Shown: positions 1 through 10,992 of the stretch, piece by piece
How the letters are laid out: every line of letters begins with the position of its first letter
Numbering within the stretch: position 1 is the first letter of the stretch
Position numbers and translations under genes: made by a program
Source of the DNA: Hydnum rufescens UP504
Taxonomy: Eukaryota > Basidiomycota > Agaricomycetes > Cantharellales > Hydnaceae
DNA length: 64,000 nucleotides
Assembly (NCBI GenBank): GCA_014904985.1
Contig: MU128977.1
Location: 118,072-182,071 of the forward strand
Reading direction: 5' to 3'
Notes under the pieces: generated by a model
The model's database searches: none
Seen by the model: only the letters and a program-made list of their open reading frames with translations
What the model was told of the DNA's origin: nothing

Positions 1-1521
1 AAGGATGATTTCCAAGTTTCATGGAGGTATTGCACTGAAAGGCTGTCTTTATTCATGATGGCATCCATGAGGTACTTGTTTGTGCTTGGGTTGAAGTCCT
101 TTGTATGCATTTCTGGGAGTCATAAGGCCTCTGACAACTCTCTACCAATTGTTGGGATGAATGGTGAGTTCCCTTCTGATGATTGATCTGATGGTGTTGC
201 TTCTGTGTGGTAGTATTCATAGTTTTCTGGTAAGGTTTGGGTGTGTTTCAGATTAATGATACTCCATTTGTTTTATATCGATATCACAGCTGTGATGGAC
301 CTGGTTTACTTGTTTCTGATGGCCATTAATTTGGGGGTATTACAGCTGCTGCAAGAACAAGCTTGTCCTGCTCTCGGGATTCATTCATAAGAGCATGGAG
401 AGAAACAGAGGATCCTGATGGGTGTCCCTTTTCATAGACTTGAATATCCATTCCATGAATTCCATCTGTTGCTCCTTTGTATTTTATTTGAGCCCTGACT
501 CCTACTAGCCATGGTTGTCCAAGAAGTATGTCATGGCCTTCGAAGCTTCCCTTTTTGACAAAGAAGTGGTGGTCGAATCATATCCCTCCTATTTCAATCA
601 GAACATTTCAGCAGCATCCTACCAGAGGTTCAGGTCCACTGTTGATTCCTTGTAATGACCAGTTTTGTCCATCATAATCTATTGGGATGTTTAACTTTTG
701 CTGGACTTCCTGGGAGATGAGGTTTAATTCGGATCTGGTGTCAATCATGAGTACAACATCTTTGGTCCCATTCTGTCCTGTTGCCTTAGCCACAATTTTT
801 CCTGTATCCATGGTGAACAAAGGGTTTGGTCCAAGGACTCCTACAAGATTTACTTGAACTTGATGAGGGTCTCATGTTTGTGTTTGTGGATATGGTTCTT
901 CATCCAAATCCTTGGTCATCATAAGATCATAGTAGTCTTCTAGTTCTGCCTCATAATCAGAGTCATAATCAGAGGCTTCTGTTGCAGGAAAATGTGGTTT
1001 TATGGTAGCATGATTGACTGTGAGTGGCTCTCAATGTTTGGGATTATATTCGTGTTTAAGTTTAAGTCCAGCTGCGAGTATTTTTGCAGGTCCATGGGCT
1101 GTTCCAAGGAAGTCTCCAAGAGTTATTTCAACTGTTTGGTTTAGCACCTTCTTTGCTATTTCCTTGTCTTCACAAGCATCTTGAAAGTCTGTAGTGAAAC
1201 GATATGTTGGAGGATTCTTTGGGATTCGTTTCTCTGGTCGAGCTATCTCAATGTCTATCATTTCCTCTTGGGGATCAATTTGAGGAGGATTGTTTTCTTA
1301 TGAGTGGGCTTCTCCATTGTTGCTTCATTTAGAATTGAGGAGGGCAGTATTCCTGGTGGATAACTTGGTTGTGGAGGTTTCTCTGGGGCTGGCTGTACTG
1401 GTTCTGGATTCATTGGTGATGAGTCTGGCTGATTAACTGGAGGTTTGTCTTGTGTTGGGCCATGTGGCGGCACATCAACATACATTCGATGTTTAGGACA
1501 TTGATTGGTTCTATCTCCCAA
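1..1521 (-). pseudogene. Gypsy-type retropepsin region and linker (element X), cut by window edge
   Basis: On the minus strand a Pro-rich linker (1521-1258) leads into a conserved gag/pol junction segment (1261-1031) and then a retroviral-type aspartic protease (about 820-440). The active-site block reads MIDTRSELNLIS, where the family has DTG; the Gly-to-Arg change is a single G-to-A transition and should abolish catalysis. Below 600 a flap-side stretch (ILLGQPWLV, then YKGATDGIHGMDIQVYE) is still readable but crossed by stops and frame changes. The RT expected next would lie beyond position 1. This is a dead Ty3/gypsy Pol start; the family call is by motif only. Confidence 0.7.
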
Positions 1522-1737
1522 GGGATTATGATGATGATCTGGTTTATTTGTTTTGGCAGCTGGTGCAGATATGAAAGGACCTGCTGCTATTGCATATGAG
1601 TGTGTTGTGAAGGGAGAATGTCCATTTTTATCGACAATACTGATTGCCCCAGTGGTTCATTGATGAGGGGATTCATCCCTGATTCGTTTGATATCATCCA
1701 CTATGGCTTGTTTAATTCCTCCTTTTCCTGCTATTCC

Positions 1738-3099
1738 TCATGGTAGTTGGGTGTCATCCATTTTTACAAGTCTTCCTTCAATAGAATACTTGATAATGCC
1801 CTGGTGAACCATAGCCTGAGCATCTGGACAGTTCTTCATTCCAACGTTATGTGTTCCTGTTTTCTCACAGAACCAACAGAGAGTGGCACCAGCTGACATG
1901 TTAGGGCCTTGAGTACGATTAGACCCAAGTGCCTGATTGTTAGGATAGGTAGCTGGGCTTCCTTGAATCCATGTTTCTGGGTGGGAAGGTTGCATATAAG
2001 GATTAAGAGCTTGTCCATTTGGCTGTGACTGTGCCATGTGAATTTTCATTTCATTGAAGGACTGTGTGAGGTCACTGATTTGTTCAGTCATATTGCATAG
2101 TGATGGGATGACTATAGGCTTTGATTTGGTGGAGACCTTTTTAATGGATGAAGGTGATATGGCAACTGGCTCTTCTTCACTTTTGCTGTCTGAGTTGCTA
2201 TTTTCTTCTTCACTTTCTGAGGCTTCTGATTCATCTGAGGAGTCACTATATCTGCCACGTGATTTGTAATAATTGATTCTGGGTTTAGACTTCTTGGCCT
2301 TTGTGGTGGTTTGTGGTCTATCCTTATTGAGATGTCTGAAGTTGTAATAAAGATCCTCTTTGAGTATGGTTTTCATTGTGTCATAGGCCGTTGTGCAATC
2401 CAATGGTTTTGTGTCATCGAATCCTGGGACATAGCAGAACAATGGGAGTACAATCTTCTGGAGACATTGTGGAATCCCTTGCCAGAAAAGGTCATCTTGG
2501 TCTCACTCAGCTAGGACTTTCTTTTCATCAAGGCACTGAACTTGTGTGATAAATTTGCAATAATATTCGTCCAGATCTGCCTTGTTGACAATTGTTCTCT
2601 TTTGTTGGCAGAAGTCTGCCAGTCATTCTCAAGTATATCATTGTCATCTGTCTGTCTGTCCATAGAGTTTCCTGAGATGAGCTGCCAGGGCTTCAAAGGT
2701 AGATGGGTTCTTAACTTCTGGGAGATTCTTTAGTAATTCAGCTTCTTTATTGCTGCAGAATCAGATAATGTTCTTGCATTTCCTGTGATCATCATAGAGG
2801 GCTTCATCACAACAAGCTTTGTAGTCAAGGAGGAAGTTGTCAAGATGTTTTCCCTTAAAATGCGGAGCATCTCTGCCTGTGGGCCATGGCATTGCACATG
2901 GATTTGCTACTCTGGCCATTGTTTCTGAGTCTGTTGATGTCATTATGTTACTGGTGTGGAATGTTTTTGGAGAGGTGAAAGGTTCATTGAAGTGAGAATT
3001 ACCCCTGTAAGGACCACCAGTTATAGAAGAAGGGTTGGGAGCTCTGATGACTGTCAAATCAAAATCTGGTTCAGCCAGTGTGTAGATGGGAGACTGCAT
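1738..3099 (-). pseudogene. Gypsy Gag relic (element X)
   Basis: Minus-strand pieces 3099-2761, 2696-2511 and 2442-1738 lie in the order expected for one Gag, read from right to left. The N-terminal piece starts MQSPIYTLAEPDFDLT; the middle is charged and the third piece has an acidic Ser/Glu-rich tract followed by a Cys/His cluster (CWFCEKTGTHNVGMKNC), an atypical zinc knuckle near its C-terminus. Frame changes separate the pieces. The phrase FDLTVI(R/G)APNPSS recurs at 29.6-29.7 kb inside another element. Position directly before the protease relic supports a Gag role (capsid and RNA binding). Confidence 0.65.
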
Positions 3100-3189
3100 T
3101 TCTGTTTATTCAAATGGGTTGGTTCGCTTCAATGGTTGATCACTCTCTGCAAGATATGTATGTGTTTATTGGAGAATGGAATGTGATAT

Positions 3190-3890
3190 GGACTAGCAAT
3201 AGTCAATGATATACCGTAGATGCTTATAGGAAGGCTTATATGTCATATGGAATGCTTATAGGAAGGCTAATATGTGAGGGATGCTTGTAGAAAGGCTTAT
3301 ATGTGTTTGTGTTGTGTTTGTTTGTTTACTGATATTTGTGTGTCCTTGTTTATGTCCTCCTGGTCAAAATGCAGATATCAGTGGGCTATAGAATGGTCAG
3401 TGCTTGGTTAGTTTGGTTAGTATGCTTCAATCTTCTTTCCTGACTCATATTTCATTATGCTTACTTTTTCCTTGGATGTCCAGCAACTCTAACCTTAGGT
3501 TCTGCAACTATCCTTGGCTTCAGTATTTCATGTAGATGGCTTCCAGTAGCTTGGTCTCAACAACCTTGAAGATGACTTAGCTCCAGATGGCTTTAGATAG
3601 ACTTTTCTTTAGATTATAAGCAGAATGGTTGACAGTAGTAGACAGTGGTTGATTTCCAGAGTGAGGAGATGGGGGGAACAAGAAAATCTGCTAGCTTATA
3701 TACCTATCTGAAGGTGGCTGTGCATGGAGCAAGAACAAAAGAGTAATAAAGCTATGAGATCATAGTGGAGTAGAACAAAAGAGCAATAAAGAAATGATAT
3801 CATAATGCGGTCATAGCTGAGTCATCCATAGAGTGTGATGTCATAGTGATGTCATTCATAAAGAGAACAAAAGGATTCATAAAGGAAATG
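3190..3890 (-). repeat. Probable 5' LTR/leader of element X
   Basis: This stretch lies just upstream (on the minus strand) of the Gag relic. It holds a minus-strand TATA-like TATATAAGC at 3702-3694 and a short tandem repeat at about 3215-3310 (units resembling ATGCTTATAGGAAGGC). No terminal TG/CA ends or target duplication could be fixed, so the limits are approximate and the LTR call is inferred from position. Confidence 0.35.
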
Positions 3891-4059
3891 ATGTCACTAG
3901 TTTGCTGGGCTTGTGGAGTAGTTGGAGCATGATGTCACTGACCATGTGGAGCATTCTGGGAGGCAAAATGAAGGGATATCTCTGGGTTCTGGAGATTAAT
4001 TTGAGCATAGTCCAATGGTTAAGGTGTTTTGTTGCTGGTTGAGAATGGGGACAAGTGCA

Positions 4060-4440
4060 TGGGATGGGATTCGATGCAGAAACAGCAGTTTGCATCCGTA
4101 ATAGACATTCTTGGTATCATTCGATGCAGATTTCTAACAGATTTCTGGGTGCAGTGATTCCGAGCAGATTGGATGTGAACTGACAGAGAAATTCGTTTTT
4201 TACTGATGGGTATTGATTCTAATAGTAATATTGTTCTATAGAGTTCAGTTTTGATCTGTTCTTCGCATGCTCAGTACCATTGGATGTGGATTTCCTATAT
4301 CTTTCCAGGAGCAGTTGTTCCGAGAGGATTGAATGTGAACTGATGGAGATATTTGTTTTTTACTGGAAATACCAGATTTTGATAGTAAAATTGGCCTGGA
4401 GAGTGCAGTTTTGGTCTGTTGTTGGAGGGATAAATCCCTA
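4060..4440. repeat. Two degenerate copies of a roughly 180-bp repeat
   Basis: Two adjacent diverged copies share the pattern TACCATTGGATG / TTTCCAGGAGCAGT / AACTGATGGAGATATT / TTTTGATAGTAAAATTG. Related copies occur at 5165-5440, inverted at 6240-6520, and in part at 7190-7300. There is no coding potential. It may be an old SINE or LTR remnant. Confidence 0.5.
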
Positions 4441-5164
4441 CACCATAGAATACTCATCCGAGGCCCATTTTCCCTACAAATGAATCAATTATATGTCACC
4501 ATGCTGTAAGCAGGAAACGAAGGGAGGAATCCAGCCACAGTCCACGATATGGAATCGAGAACGAAAAGAGGGGACCACAGGATCAATCCGAATGTTAAGG
4601 CTTGAAGGAAAGAAGGTCTTTGGTGATAGAAATCTAATGCTGTAAGCAACACCTGCTCAAGCAATAGAACAAAGAATGAATATGGGTCACAAAACCACAC
4701 CCTAAGGCTCTCCTCTTGAGGCCCTAGACAAAGTGTAGTAGTCTTGGTGGAATTCACCCAAGGAACCAGCGGCAATACATCAGTGCCTCAAAACTGGGGA
4801 GGGGGAAAACTGTTGAAATTCGCATCTCCTGCACTTAATATACATCACAGAAAAATGCTATGGTAACCAGCAGAAAGGTGGGGTTAAGGCGAAAATGATG
4901 AAAAAGAAATCAAGTCAACAGCTTCAAAACTGAAGGAGATATTACAAAATCAAGTCAGAATAGGGGAATATGGCTTAACCAAGCTATTCCTCCTCTCCTA
5001 CTGCACAGAATCCCTTGGGGAATGGTGGAACTGGTCGTCCTAGACGTACTATTCATCAGATATAAGAGGGGCAGAGAATAATTGCCATTAATAATCAAAA
5101 AAGCGGAGGCAATAATGGAATGAGACATGGGGGAGTTAAATTGTAGAGAGCTGAGTTTTAATCC
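4441..5164. other. No gene seen
   Basis: AT-rich non-coding DNA between repeat copies. Short open frames here show no domain, and I see no RNA gene or regulatory signal I can defend. Confidence 0.5.
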
Positions 5165-5440
5165 GCTCATTTTTCCCTTGGTACCATTGGATGCGGACTG
5201 TCGACAGCTTTCTAGGCGTGCTTGTCCCGAACGAATTGGCTCAAAACTGGCTGAGAAAATCGAAAAATACTGAAGGGATATATGAAACACATAGTAAAAT
5301 CGACCTGGAAGGGGCAGTTTTGATTCATTCGGCTCATTTTTGTTTGGTATCGTATGAAAGGTGTGAATCGTAGCTTTCTGGGCACTATCTTGCTGAGTCA
5401 ATCTGATCAAAACTGAGGGAGATATTTTGTGTTTACTCCT
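5165..5440. repeat. Two further copies of the roughly 180-bp repeat
   Basis: The best preserved copies, with GGTACCATTGGATGCGGAC, GAGAAAATCGAAAAATACTG and TAGTAAAATCGACCTGG at the same spacing as the 4.1-4.4 kb copies. They keep CpG where the other copies have TG or CA, as expected for a deaminating repeat family. Confidence 0.5.
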
Positions 5441-6239
5441 TGAGAGCACTGCATTAGCCCCTATTTGTCATGTGACAAGTCCGCGAGTCGGAATCAAGGT
5501 CCGGTGTGTAATCCATTGTATTACATAATTTCAATTCGTTAGAGTCATCCTTGAGGCAACAGGAAGTGTGTATCAGAAGTGGGATTGATTGAAGATCAAA
5601 CAAAGCAAGCAAGTTGAATTGCTGTTGCCACATTGAGGTATGGCATAAAAAGGTGGAATTTAGGGTGGCCGTTGAAGTGCCGCGGATACACAATAAATTG
5701 GCTCATGTGCAAATAAAGGAGTGGCATGGATTTGTGGGTTTTAGACATATGGCATTCAGGCTTGTTCTCAAATGAATGACGGTGTGGGAATTGATGTCCG
5801 GATTGACATGGGAATTAGTTCATTTATTCGAAAAATCGTCCTCAGATGGGGTTTGCATGTAGTAGGGATTTGTCCCTCCAACAGCACTCATTTAATTTTA
5901 TTGCCATTTGTTTATTCAAGAAATCAATTGGATTCCTACCCCTTTCCAACCCATAATATCACCTCATTCCTTTATCATGTCCGCCAGTCAATTTATTGAC
6001 TATCTGTCAGACTTCAACAGTCCTCATCAAAAAGGGGCAGTTTATGCCCTACTTCAAGTCCATTTTCTTTGGACAAGGCAATTCAACTTGCCATCTTTCT
6101 TCAAGACTGGATGACTTGCCTGCTCTTCCAAGCCATCCTATTGCCTTAAGGGTGATGAATTGTGATTATGTAACGATGCGGACTGGGCCTAGTTCCGATT
6201 CTGGACTCACGGATCCATCACATGATCCAGATAGGGGCT
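5441..6239. other. No gene seen
   Basis: Non-coding; open frames are short and unlike known families. No repeat structure stands out. Confidence 0.4.
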
Positions 6240-6520
6240 GCACTACTCTGAAGGAGTATTTTTCGAATTTCTCTGTCATTTTTGATTGGATCGACTCGAA
6301 ATGACCGCGCCCAGAAATATACAAATCATACCTATCGAACGGTACCAAACACGAAATGAACGGATCAAAAATGCGGTCCCTGTAACAATATCTTGCCATG
6401 ATTCATACTCTGAAGGAGTATTTCTTGATTTTTGAAGCCAATTCTTATCGGATTCGTTCGCAAGTACCACACACTAAAAGCTGTTGAAAATGCGCATTGA
6501 ACGGTATCAAGGGCAAAATG
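6240..6520. repeat. Inverted copies of the roughly 180-bp repeat
   Basis: Minus-strand copies of the family seen at 4060-4440 and 5165-5440, recognisable from CTGAAGGAGTATTTTTCG and AACGGTACCAAAC. Confidence 0.45.
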
Positions 6521-7319
6521 AGTGGACACGAACTCCATTTTTCACAAGACAACTCCCTCCCCATGACTCCCCCTTTGCTCCACCATTCAAAATAGTGAAT
6601 TACTTCTGGCCCTCTTATGTCTGATGGAGAAGACCCTCAGGGCGACCTATTCCACTTTTTCTTAAGAGAACTTGTCCAGGTTTGAAGGAGGAATAGCATG
6701 TAATGTGTCAATCTCCCCTTTTATCTTGAAATTGGAATATCTCCATCAGTTTTGAAGATTTTAACTTCATTTTTTTTCTATGTGTGTCCCTTAAGTCCGA
6801 TGTTTTCACTTTCTATTGAGTTGAAGTCTGGATTGTATATTAGGTGCAGCTAGCACACAAATTCATTAGTTCTCCCCCTCCCTCCAGTTTGAAGCTCCTT
6901 GAACAGCTGCTGGTCCCTGGGTGATTTCTCACTACAAAAAGCGAATTCTAACTACACTTTGATTAAGGTCTCAAGAAGGGATTCTTAGGGTGTGGTAATT
7001 TGACTGAAATACACATTCTCACTTAATTGCTTGGGCTTTGCTGGCTCACTGCAATTCCCCCTGTTCAAAAGACCTTCCTCCACTCAAACCTGAACAACTG
7101 GATTAGATCTGTGATCCCCTCTTTCGTCCCCAGCTCAACCTTGCAGACAGTGGTTGGATTGGTTCCATAACCATCCTGCTTACACTGTTTGACTTGTGTT
7201 TGGTACTGTTAGAAAGGTGTGAATTGTAGCTTTCTAAGTGTTATATGGGCATACCTCTCTGATCAAAACTGACAGTGTTATAGAATGAATTCGGTTTCTG
7301 CACATAGCCATAATTAATT
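6521..7319. other. No gene seen; partial repeat copy at 7190-7300
   Basis: Pyrimidine-rich, CpG-poor non-coding DNA. The last 110 bp (TTTGGTACTGTTAGAAAGG...) is a truncated copy of the roughly 180-bp repeat. Confidence 0.4.
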
Positions 7320-8007
7320 TCATAATTGGTCATGTGATTGTCCAATGGCTGGAAGTAGTGTAATTTCGCATTTTCTGATATTGGATGTTTTTATCTTCCA
7401 CAGCGGTTGCATATACCTCATTTCATTCAGGTGGGTAAATGTTGGGGCATCTTGTGAGGGCATCTGGTTTTCCTCCCAGTCATCCTCATTGATATACAAT
7501 GATGTAGTTGAACAAGGAGAGGTATTCCAACCATTGAGCTTGTCAACAAGTGAGGAGTTTTGTGGAGGTGAAGTACTCCAAATTTTCATGGTCCATAATG
7601 ATGGAAACCATGTGAGCAGTGCCTTCAAGGTATGCTTGCCAGGCACAAAAGGCATTGAAGATTGCAAGAAGTTCTTTGTCATGGATGTTGTAGTTCAGTT
7701 CTGCATTTTGCATTGATTGTGAGTGGAACATGACAGGTTGAACTTCATTGTTCTCATCAATTTGTGACAAGATTGGGGTGATGGTGTAGTCAGACACATC
7801 AGTCTCTATGATGATGTGTAATTTGGGGTTGAAGTGGTGAAGGATGGGGGCTGATATGAAGGTGTTTTTGATACTTTTGAAAGCTCATTGGGTCTTGTTG
7901 TTCCATGTGAAGGTTTCGTCCTTTTCGTAAGACAGATTAAGGGGTGTGTGAGGTCTGAGTAGGTCATGATGAAGCAGCGATAAAAGTTCATGAAGCCTAG
8001 AAATGAC
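7320..8007 (-). pseudogene. Gypsy RT C-terminus and RNase H (element Y, distal part)
   Basis: The minus strand encodes the RT end ([14 protein letters not shown]) then RNase H with SQSMQNAELNYNIHDKELLAI and HENLEYF, the usual gypsy order. It is the continuation of the RT relic at 12798-13877, from which it is separated by the 4,774-bp insertion; the two halves meet at a codon stretch KEVQSF when the insertion and one TSD copy are ignored. Frame breaks and the absence of integrase show it is dead and truncated at about 7320. Confidence 0.8.
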
Positions 8008-8015
8008 TGGACTTC
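8008..8015. repeat. Target site duplication, left copy (TGGACTTC)
   Basis: TGGACTTC at 8008-8015 is repeated exactly at 12790-12797, flanking the 4,774-bp element. An 8-bp TSD is typical of hAT transposons. Confidence 0.85.
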
Positions 8016-8085
8016 CAGCCTGGTCAGCCAATTATCAGTATCTAATTAGATACTTCAAAGGTTGCATTTATATGGTCTAACTAGA
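8016..8085 (+). repeat. Left terminal inverted repeat
   Basis: 70 bp starting CAGCCTGGTCAGCCA and ending GGTCTAACTAGA. Pairs ungapped with 12789-12720. The inner part itself has short inverted motifs TCTAATTAGA / TCTAACTAGA. Confidence 0.85.
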
Positions 8086-8090
8086 TATCA

Positions 8091-8171
8091 GACCCGGGGG
8101 CCCCCAGGGGCCCCTGCAATTCAATCAAGGGGGCTGGTCAAGCAGCCCAGGGGCCCCTGGGGCCCCTAGCC
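8091..8171. repeat. GGGGCCCC-rich subterminal cluster
   Basis: Short self-complementary GC blocks (GGGGGCCCCC, AGGGGCCCCT). The same kind of cluster sits inside the other end (12537-12710) and in the related element at 30148-30215. Confidence 0.7.
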
Positions 8172-8222
8172 ATGGATTATTTATTTATTTATTATTATTA
8201 TTATTACTACTAATATTATATA
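8172..8222. repeat. TTAT/TTA microsatellite
   Basis: (TTAT)n passing into (TTA)n. Mirrors the AAAT run at 12421-12450 in the other half of the element. Confidence 0.8.
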
Positions 8223-8260
8223 CAATGATAGGCTTGCCCAGTGGGGCTCACCCATGCGCC

Positions 8261-8320
8261 CAAGAAGAACAGCCAGAGGCTGCTCTTCTTGCGCGATCAC
8301 AGCCAAAGAAAAAGCCTCAC
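8261..8320 (-). other. Array unit L1: hairpin B with donor, no hairpin A
   Basis: Hairpin B 8261-8291 (13-bp arms; the single mismatch becomes a G-U pair in minus-strand RNA). Donor AAG|GTGAGG begins at 8320 on the minus strand. No clear acceptor is left of it because the microsatellite follows. No A hairpin precedes the donor. Confidence 0.6.
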
Positions 8321-8520
8321 CTTCATGTGGGGGGGGGTTTGGCTTGGTTCCCCGGGTTTGGGGTCGTGGGGTTCAGCTCGGCGGGTTCGGGGTCGTGGGG
8401 TGGGTCGCGGGTTCGGGGTTGTGGGGTGGGTCGCGGGGTTCGGCTCGCCAGATCTTCATTCGCCGGGTGTTCGTTTGGCAGGTTTGGGGTTGGGGGTTCA
8501 TGCGGATTCGAGTCCAAGAT

Positions 8521-8654
8521 CTAGGGGAAAAAAAACAATATGTTAGAAAATAAAGCTTTGCAAGAAGAGCAGCTTATGCTGCTCTTCTTGCACCGCAGGA
8601 TTAATAAAAAAAGCTCACCTTGTAGTACCACACCCGCGGCGGCGGGTGTGGTAC
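8521..8654 (-). other. Array unit L2: intron-like segment with hairpins A and B
   Basis: Intron-like 8618-8521 (98 nt, minus): AAG|GTGAGC ... branch TTCTAACAT (8549-8541) ... CCCTAG|. Hairpin B 8560-8591, perfect 14-bp arms, loop TTAT on the plus strand. Hairpin A 8625-8654, perfect 13-bp arms, lies 6 nt before the donor. Confidence 0.75.
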
Positions 8655-8745
8655 TTTATATTCCCCGTGTATGGTCGGCTGGGTTTCGAGATGCGGGGTC
8701 GTGGGGGTTCTCGCATCGGTATTCGCTCGCGTGAAAGGTGAAGAC

Positions 8746-8885
8746 CTAATAGAAAAAAAAAGTCGGTCAGTAAAGAAGTAAAGGCAGTGCAAAAAGAGCA
8801 GCTTACGCTGCTCTTTTTGCGCTGCTGTATATATTGGGGGGGACTCACCTTATATAGAACCACACCCGCCATAGCGGGTGTGGTT
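8746..8885 (-). other. Array unit L3: intron-like segment with hairpins A and B
   Basis: Intron-like 8848-8746 (103 nt, minus): AAG|GTGAGT ... TTACTGAC ... ATTAG|GTC. B 8789-8820 (perfect 14-bp arms, AAAAA/TTTTT version). A 8858-8885 (12-bp arms, loop CATA). Confidence 0.75.
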
Positions 8886-9086
8886 TGTGCTGCCGTTCGC
8901 TGCGTGCGTTGTCATCTGTCGTGGTCGCGCTGGTCGCGTTTTCGCAGTTTTCTTTGTCGGGGGTGGGTCGTTTGGCGTGTCTTCGGGCGGGGTTTTGCTC
9001 ACCGGGTCTTTGTTCGGCGGGGTCGCGGTTGTGGGTTTCGCTCGGCGGGTTTGGGTTGGGGGTTCGTGTGGGTGCGAGTCCAAAAG

Positions 9087-9216
9087 CTAGAAGAATAAAT
9101 AAACATTAAATATTGCAAGAAGAGCAGCTTACGCTGCTCTTCTTGCGCCACAAAAAAATAAAAAATAAAAAAACTTATCTTGTGGTACCACACACCCGCC
9201 GCAGCGGGTGTGTGGT
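9087..9216 (-). other. Array unit L4: donor mutated
   Basis: Segment 9178-9087 (92 nt, minus) ends in TTCTAG| but its donor reads AAG|ATAAGT, so the GT has become AT. B 9115-9146 (perfect 14-bp arms). A 9187-9216 (13-bp arms, loop CGCA). Confidence 0.7.
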
Positions 9217-9444
9217 TCCTGGGGCCACTCGTTGGCTTCACGTCGCTTTGTGTCTTTGCTGGTGGGGTGGTCCTTCACTCGCGGGGGTTTCGTTTGGCAT
9301 GTGGCTTTTGGCGCGCGTTCGTGTCATGGGCTGTCGTTTTGGGGGGTTTGGGGTTCATTTGGCGGGTCCTTGTTTGGCGGGGTCCGTTCCGCTCGTTCTT
9401 GTTGGGTGGTTCTTCATTTCATTGGTTGTAGGGCAGGGGATAAT

Positions 9445-9588
9445 CTAGAAAAAATCTTTATGTTAGTGAGAAATTAAAACCAGCGCAAAAGGAGCAGCTT
9501 TCACTGCTCTTTTTGCGCGGCTGGACATATTGGAGGGGGGGACTCATCTTATAGAGAACCACACACCCGCCGTAGTGGGTGTGGGGTT
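9445..9588 (-). other. Array unit L5: donor mutated
   Basis: Segment 9547-9445 (103 nt, minus): donor AAG|ATGAGT, again G-to-A at +1; branch CACTAACAT; acceptor TTCTAG|. B 9483-9518 with one mismatch. A 9557-9588 with one mismatch and a G-T pair. Confidence 0.7.
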
Positions 9589-9790
9589 CGTGCGGCCATT
9601 CACTGGGCGCATTGTTGTCTGTCGTCGTCGCGTTCGTCACGTTCGTTGTGTTCGTTGTGTTCGTCGCGTTCGTCGTGTTCGTCGCATTGTTGCGGTCTTC
9701 CTTCTCGCGTTGTTGCCTGGCGTGGTCCTATTTGGGCCCTGGCAGGTCGGGCCTTCGTTGTTTGGCTGATCCCTAGGACCAGGTCATGAT

Positions 9791-9935
9791 CTATATGAAA
9801 GGTGCTGTGTTAGTAAACAAGTTCAAAGCAGCGCAAAGAGAGCAGCTTTCGCTGCTCTTTTTGCGCTGTTGTATCTACTACGATAAAAAAAACTCACCTT
9901 GTGACCACACACCCGCATCGGCGGGTGTGTGGTCA
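9791..9935 (-). other. Array unit L6: intron-like segment with hairpins A and B
   Basis: Intron-like 9897-9791 (107 nt, minus): AAG|GTGAGT ... TTACTAACAC ... TATAG|. B 9829-9868 (18-bp arms, loop TTTC). A 9902-9935 (15-bp arms, loop ATCG). It is the mirror partner of unit R1. Confidence 0.75.
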
Positions 9936-9981
9936 TCTTTCCTTCTTTGGGTGGTTTCCCTGTTAGGTGGTGGTTGCAAGA

Positions 9982-10637
9982 GAAAGAAACACAACTCAAC
10001 GCCGGCAATTGCCGGCATCCAAAAAGCGCCCAAGTGCGGCGTCATGACTACAGTATGAATTAGTAGCAAGTGACTAAATGTAGAATAAATACCATATAAT
10101 TAATATTTGTCGAAAGGAAATAAAGAGGCCATAACAATGAGTCAGAGTTCACTAAGGCATGCACATTGCAAAGTGGATTGGGCGATTTCTATGCTTCACA
10201 ATCGGCTTAAATTTAAATATATTGGTGGAATATATGTACCCTACATGGGCGATCAATTATTTCGGGCGCTCCCTCCATTTTTCGATTTTTCGTACCTTCA
10301 ATTCCCTAAATAGGGAATTGAAGGTACGAAAAATTGAAAAATGGAGGGAGTGCCCGAAATAATTGATCGCCCATGTAGGGTACATATATTCCACCAATAT
10401 ATTTAAATTTAAGCCGATTGTGAAGCATAGAAATCGCCCAATCCACTTTGCAATGTGCATGCCTTAGTGAACTCTGACTCATTGTTATGGCCTCTTTATT
10501 TCCTTTCGACAAATATTAATTATATGGTATTTATTCTACATTTAGTCACTTGCTACTAATTCATACTGTAGTCGTGACACCGCACTTGGGCGCTTTTTGG
10601 ATGCTGGCAATTGCCGGTGTTGAGTTGTGTTTCTTTC
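9982..10637. repeat. 656-bp central palindrome
   Basis: The arms 9982-10308 and 10311-10637 pair about the dinucleotide 10309-10310 with only scattered mismatches and no net indel; the innermost stem is ATTCCCTA/TAGGGAAT. Weaker inverted similarity continues outward to units L6 and R1, so the whole element is organised as a large inverted repeat. Each arm has one TGAGTCA (Gcn4/AP-1-type) motif and an AT-rich stretch; whether it is a two-way promoter is inference. Confidence 0.85.
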
Positions 10638-10689
10638 CCGCACCTTACGCAACCACCCAACAAGGAAACCGCCCAAACAGGAACTAGAC

Positions 10690-10832
10690 GACCACACACC
10701 CGCCGTTGCGAGTGTGTGGTCACTAGGTGAGTTTTATTTTGGAATAGCTACAACAGCGCAAAAAGAGCAGACAAGCTGCTCTTTTTGCACTGCTTTTACT
10801 TCTTAACTGACGCTCTTTTTGTTTAAATCTAG
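10690..10832 (+). other. Array unit R1: intron-like segment with hairpins A and B
   Basis: A 10690-10721 (14-bp arms, one mismatch); intron-like 10727-10832 (106 nt): CTAG|GTGAGT ... TTAACTGAC ... ATCTAG|GTC. B 10758-10788, 13-bp arms. Confidence 0.75.
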
Positions 10833-10992
10833 GTCTCATCTTTCACACAAACAAATAGCAACATGAAACCCCCAGCAGCCCCAGGTATCGACACCAGGCC
10901 AGTAAGAACGGGGACGACCCGTATAACGACCTACCCGAACAAGAGTCTGCACCTGAAAAGCAGCACGGTGCATGGCCACGGAGTGAAATGAG

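Noticed and set aside
8323..8517. Pro/Arg-rich open frame (MDSNPHEPPTPNLPNE...) and similar frames at 8850-9083 and 11145-11408
   Set aside because: They arise from 12-15 bp tandem repeats and the hairpins; other frames of the same DNA are equally open, and the array copies do not keep one frame.
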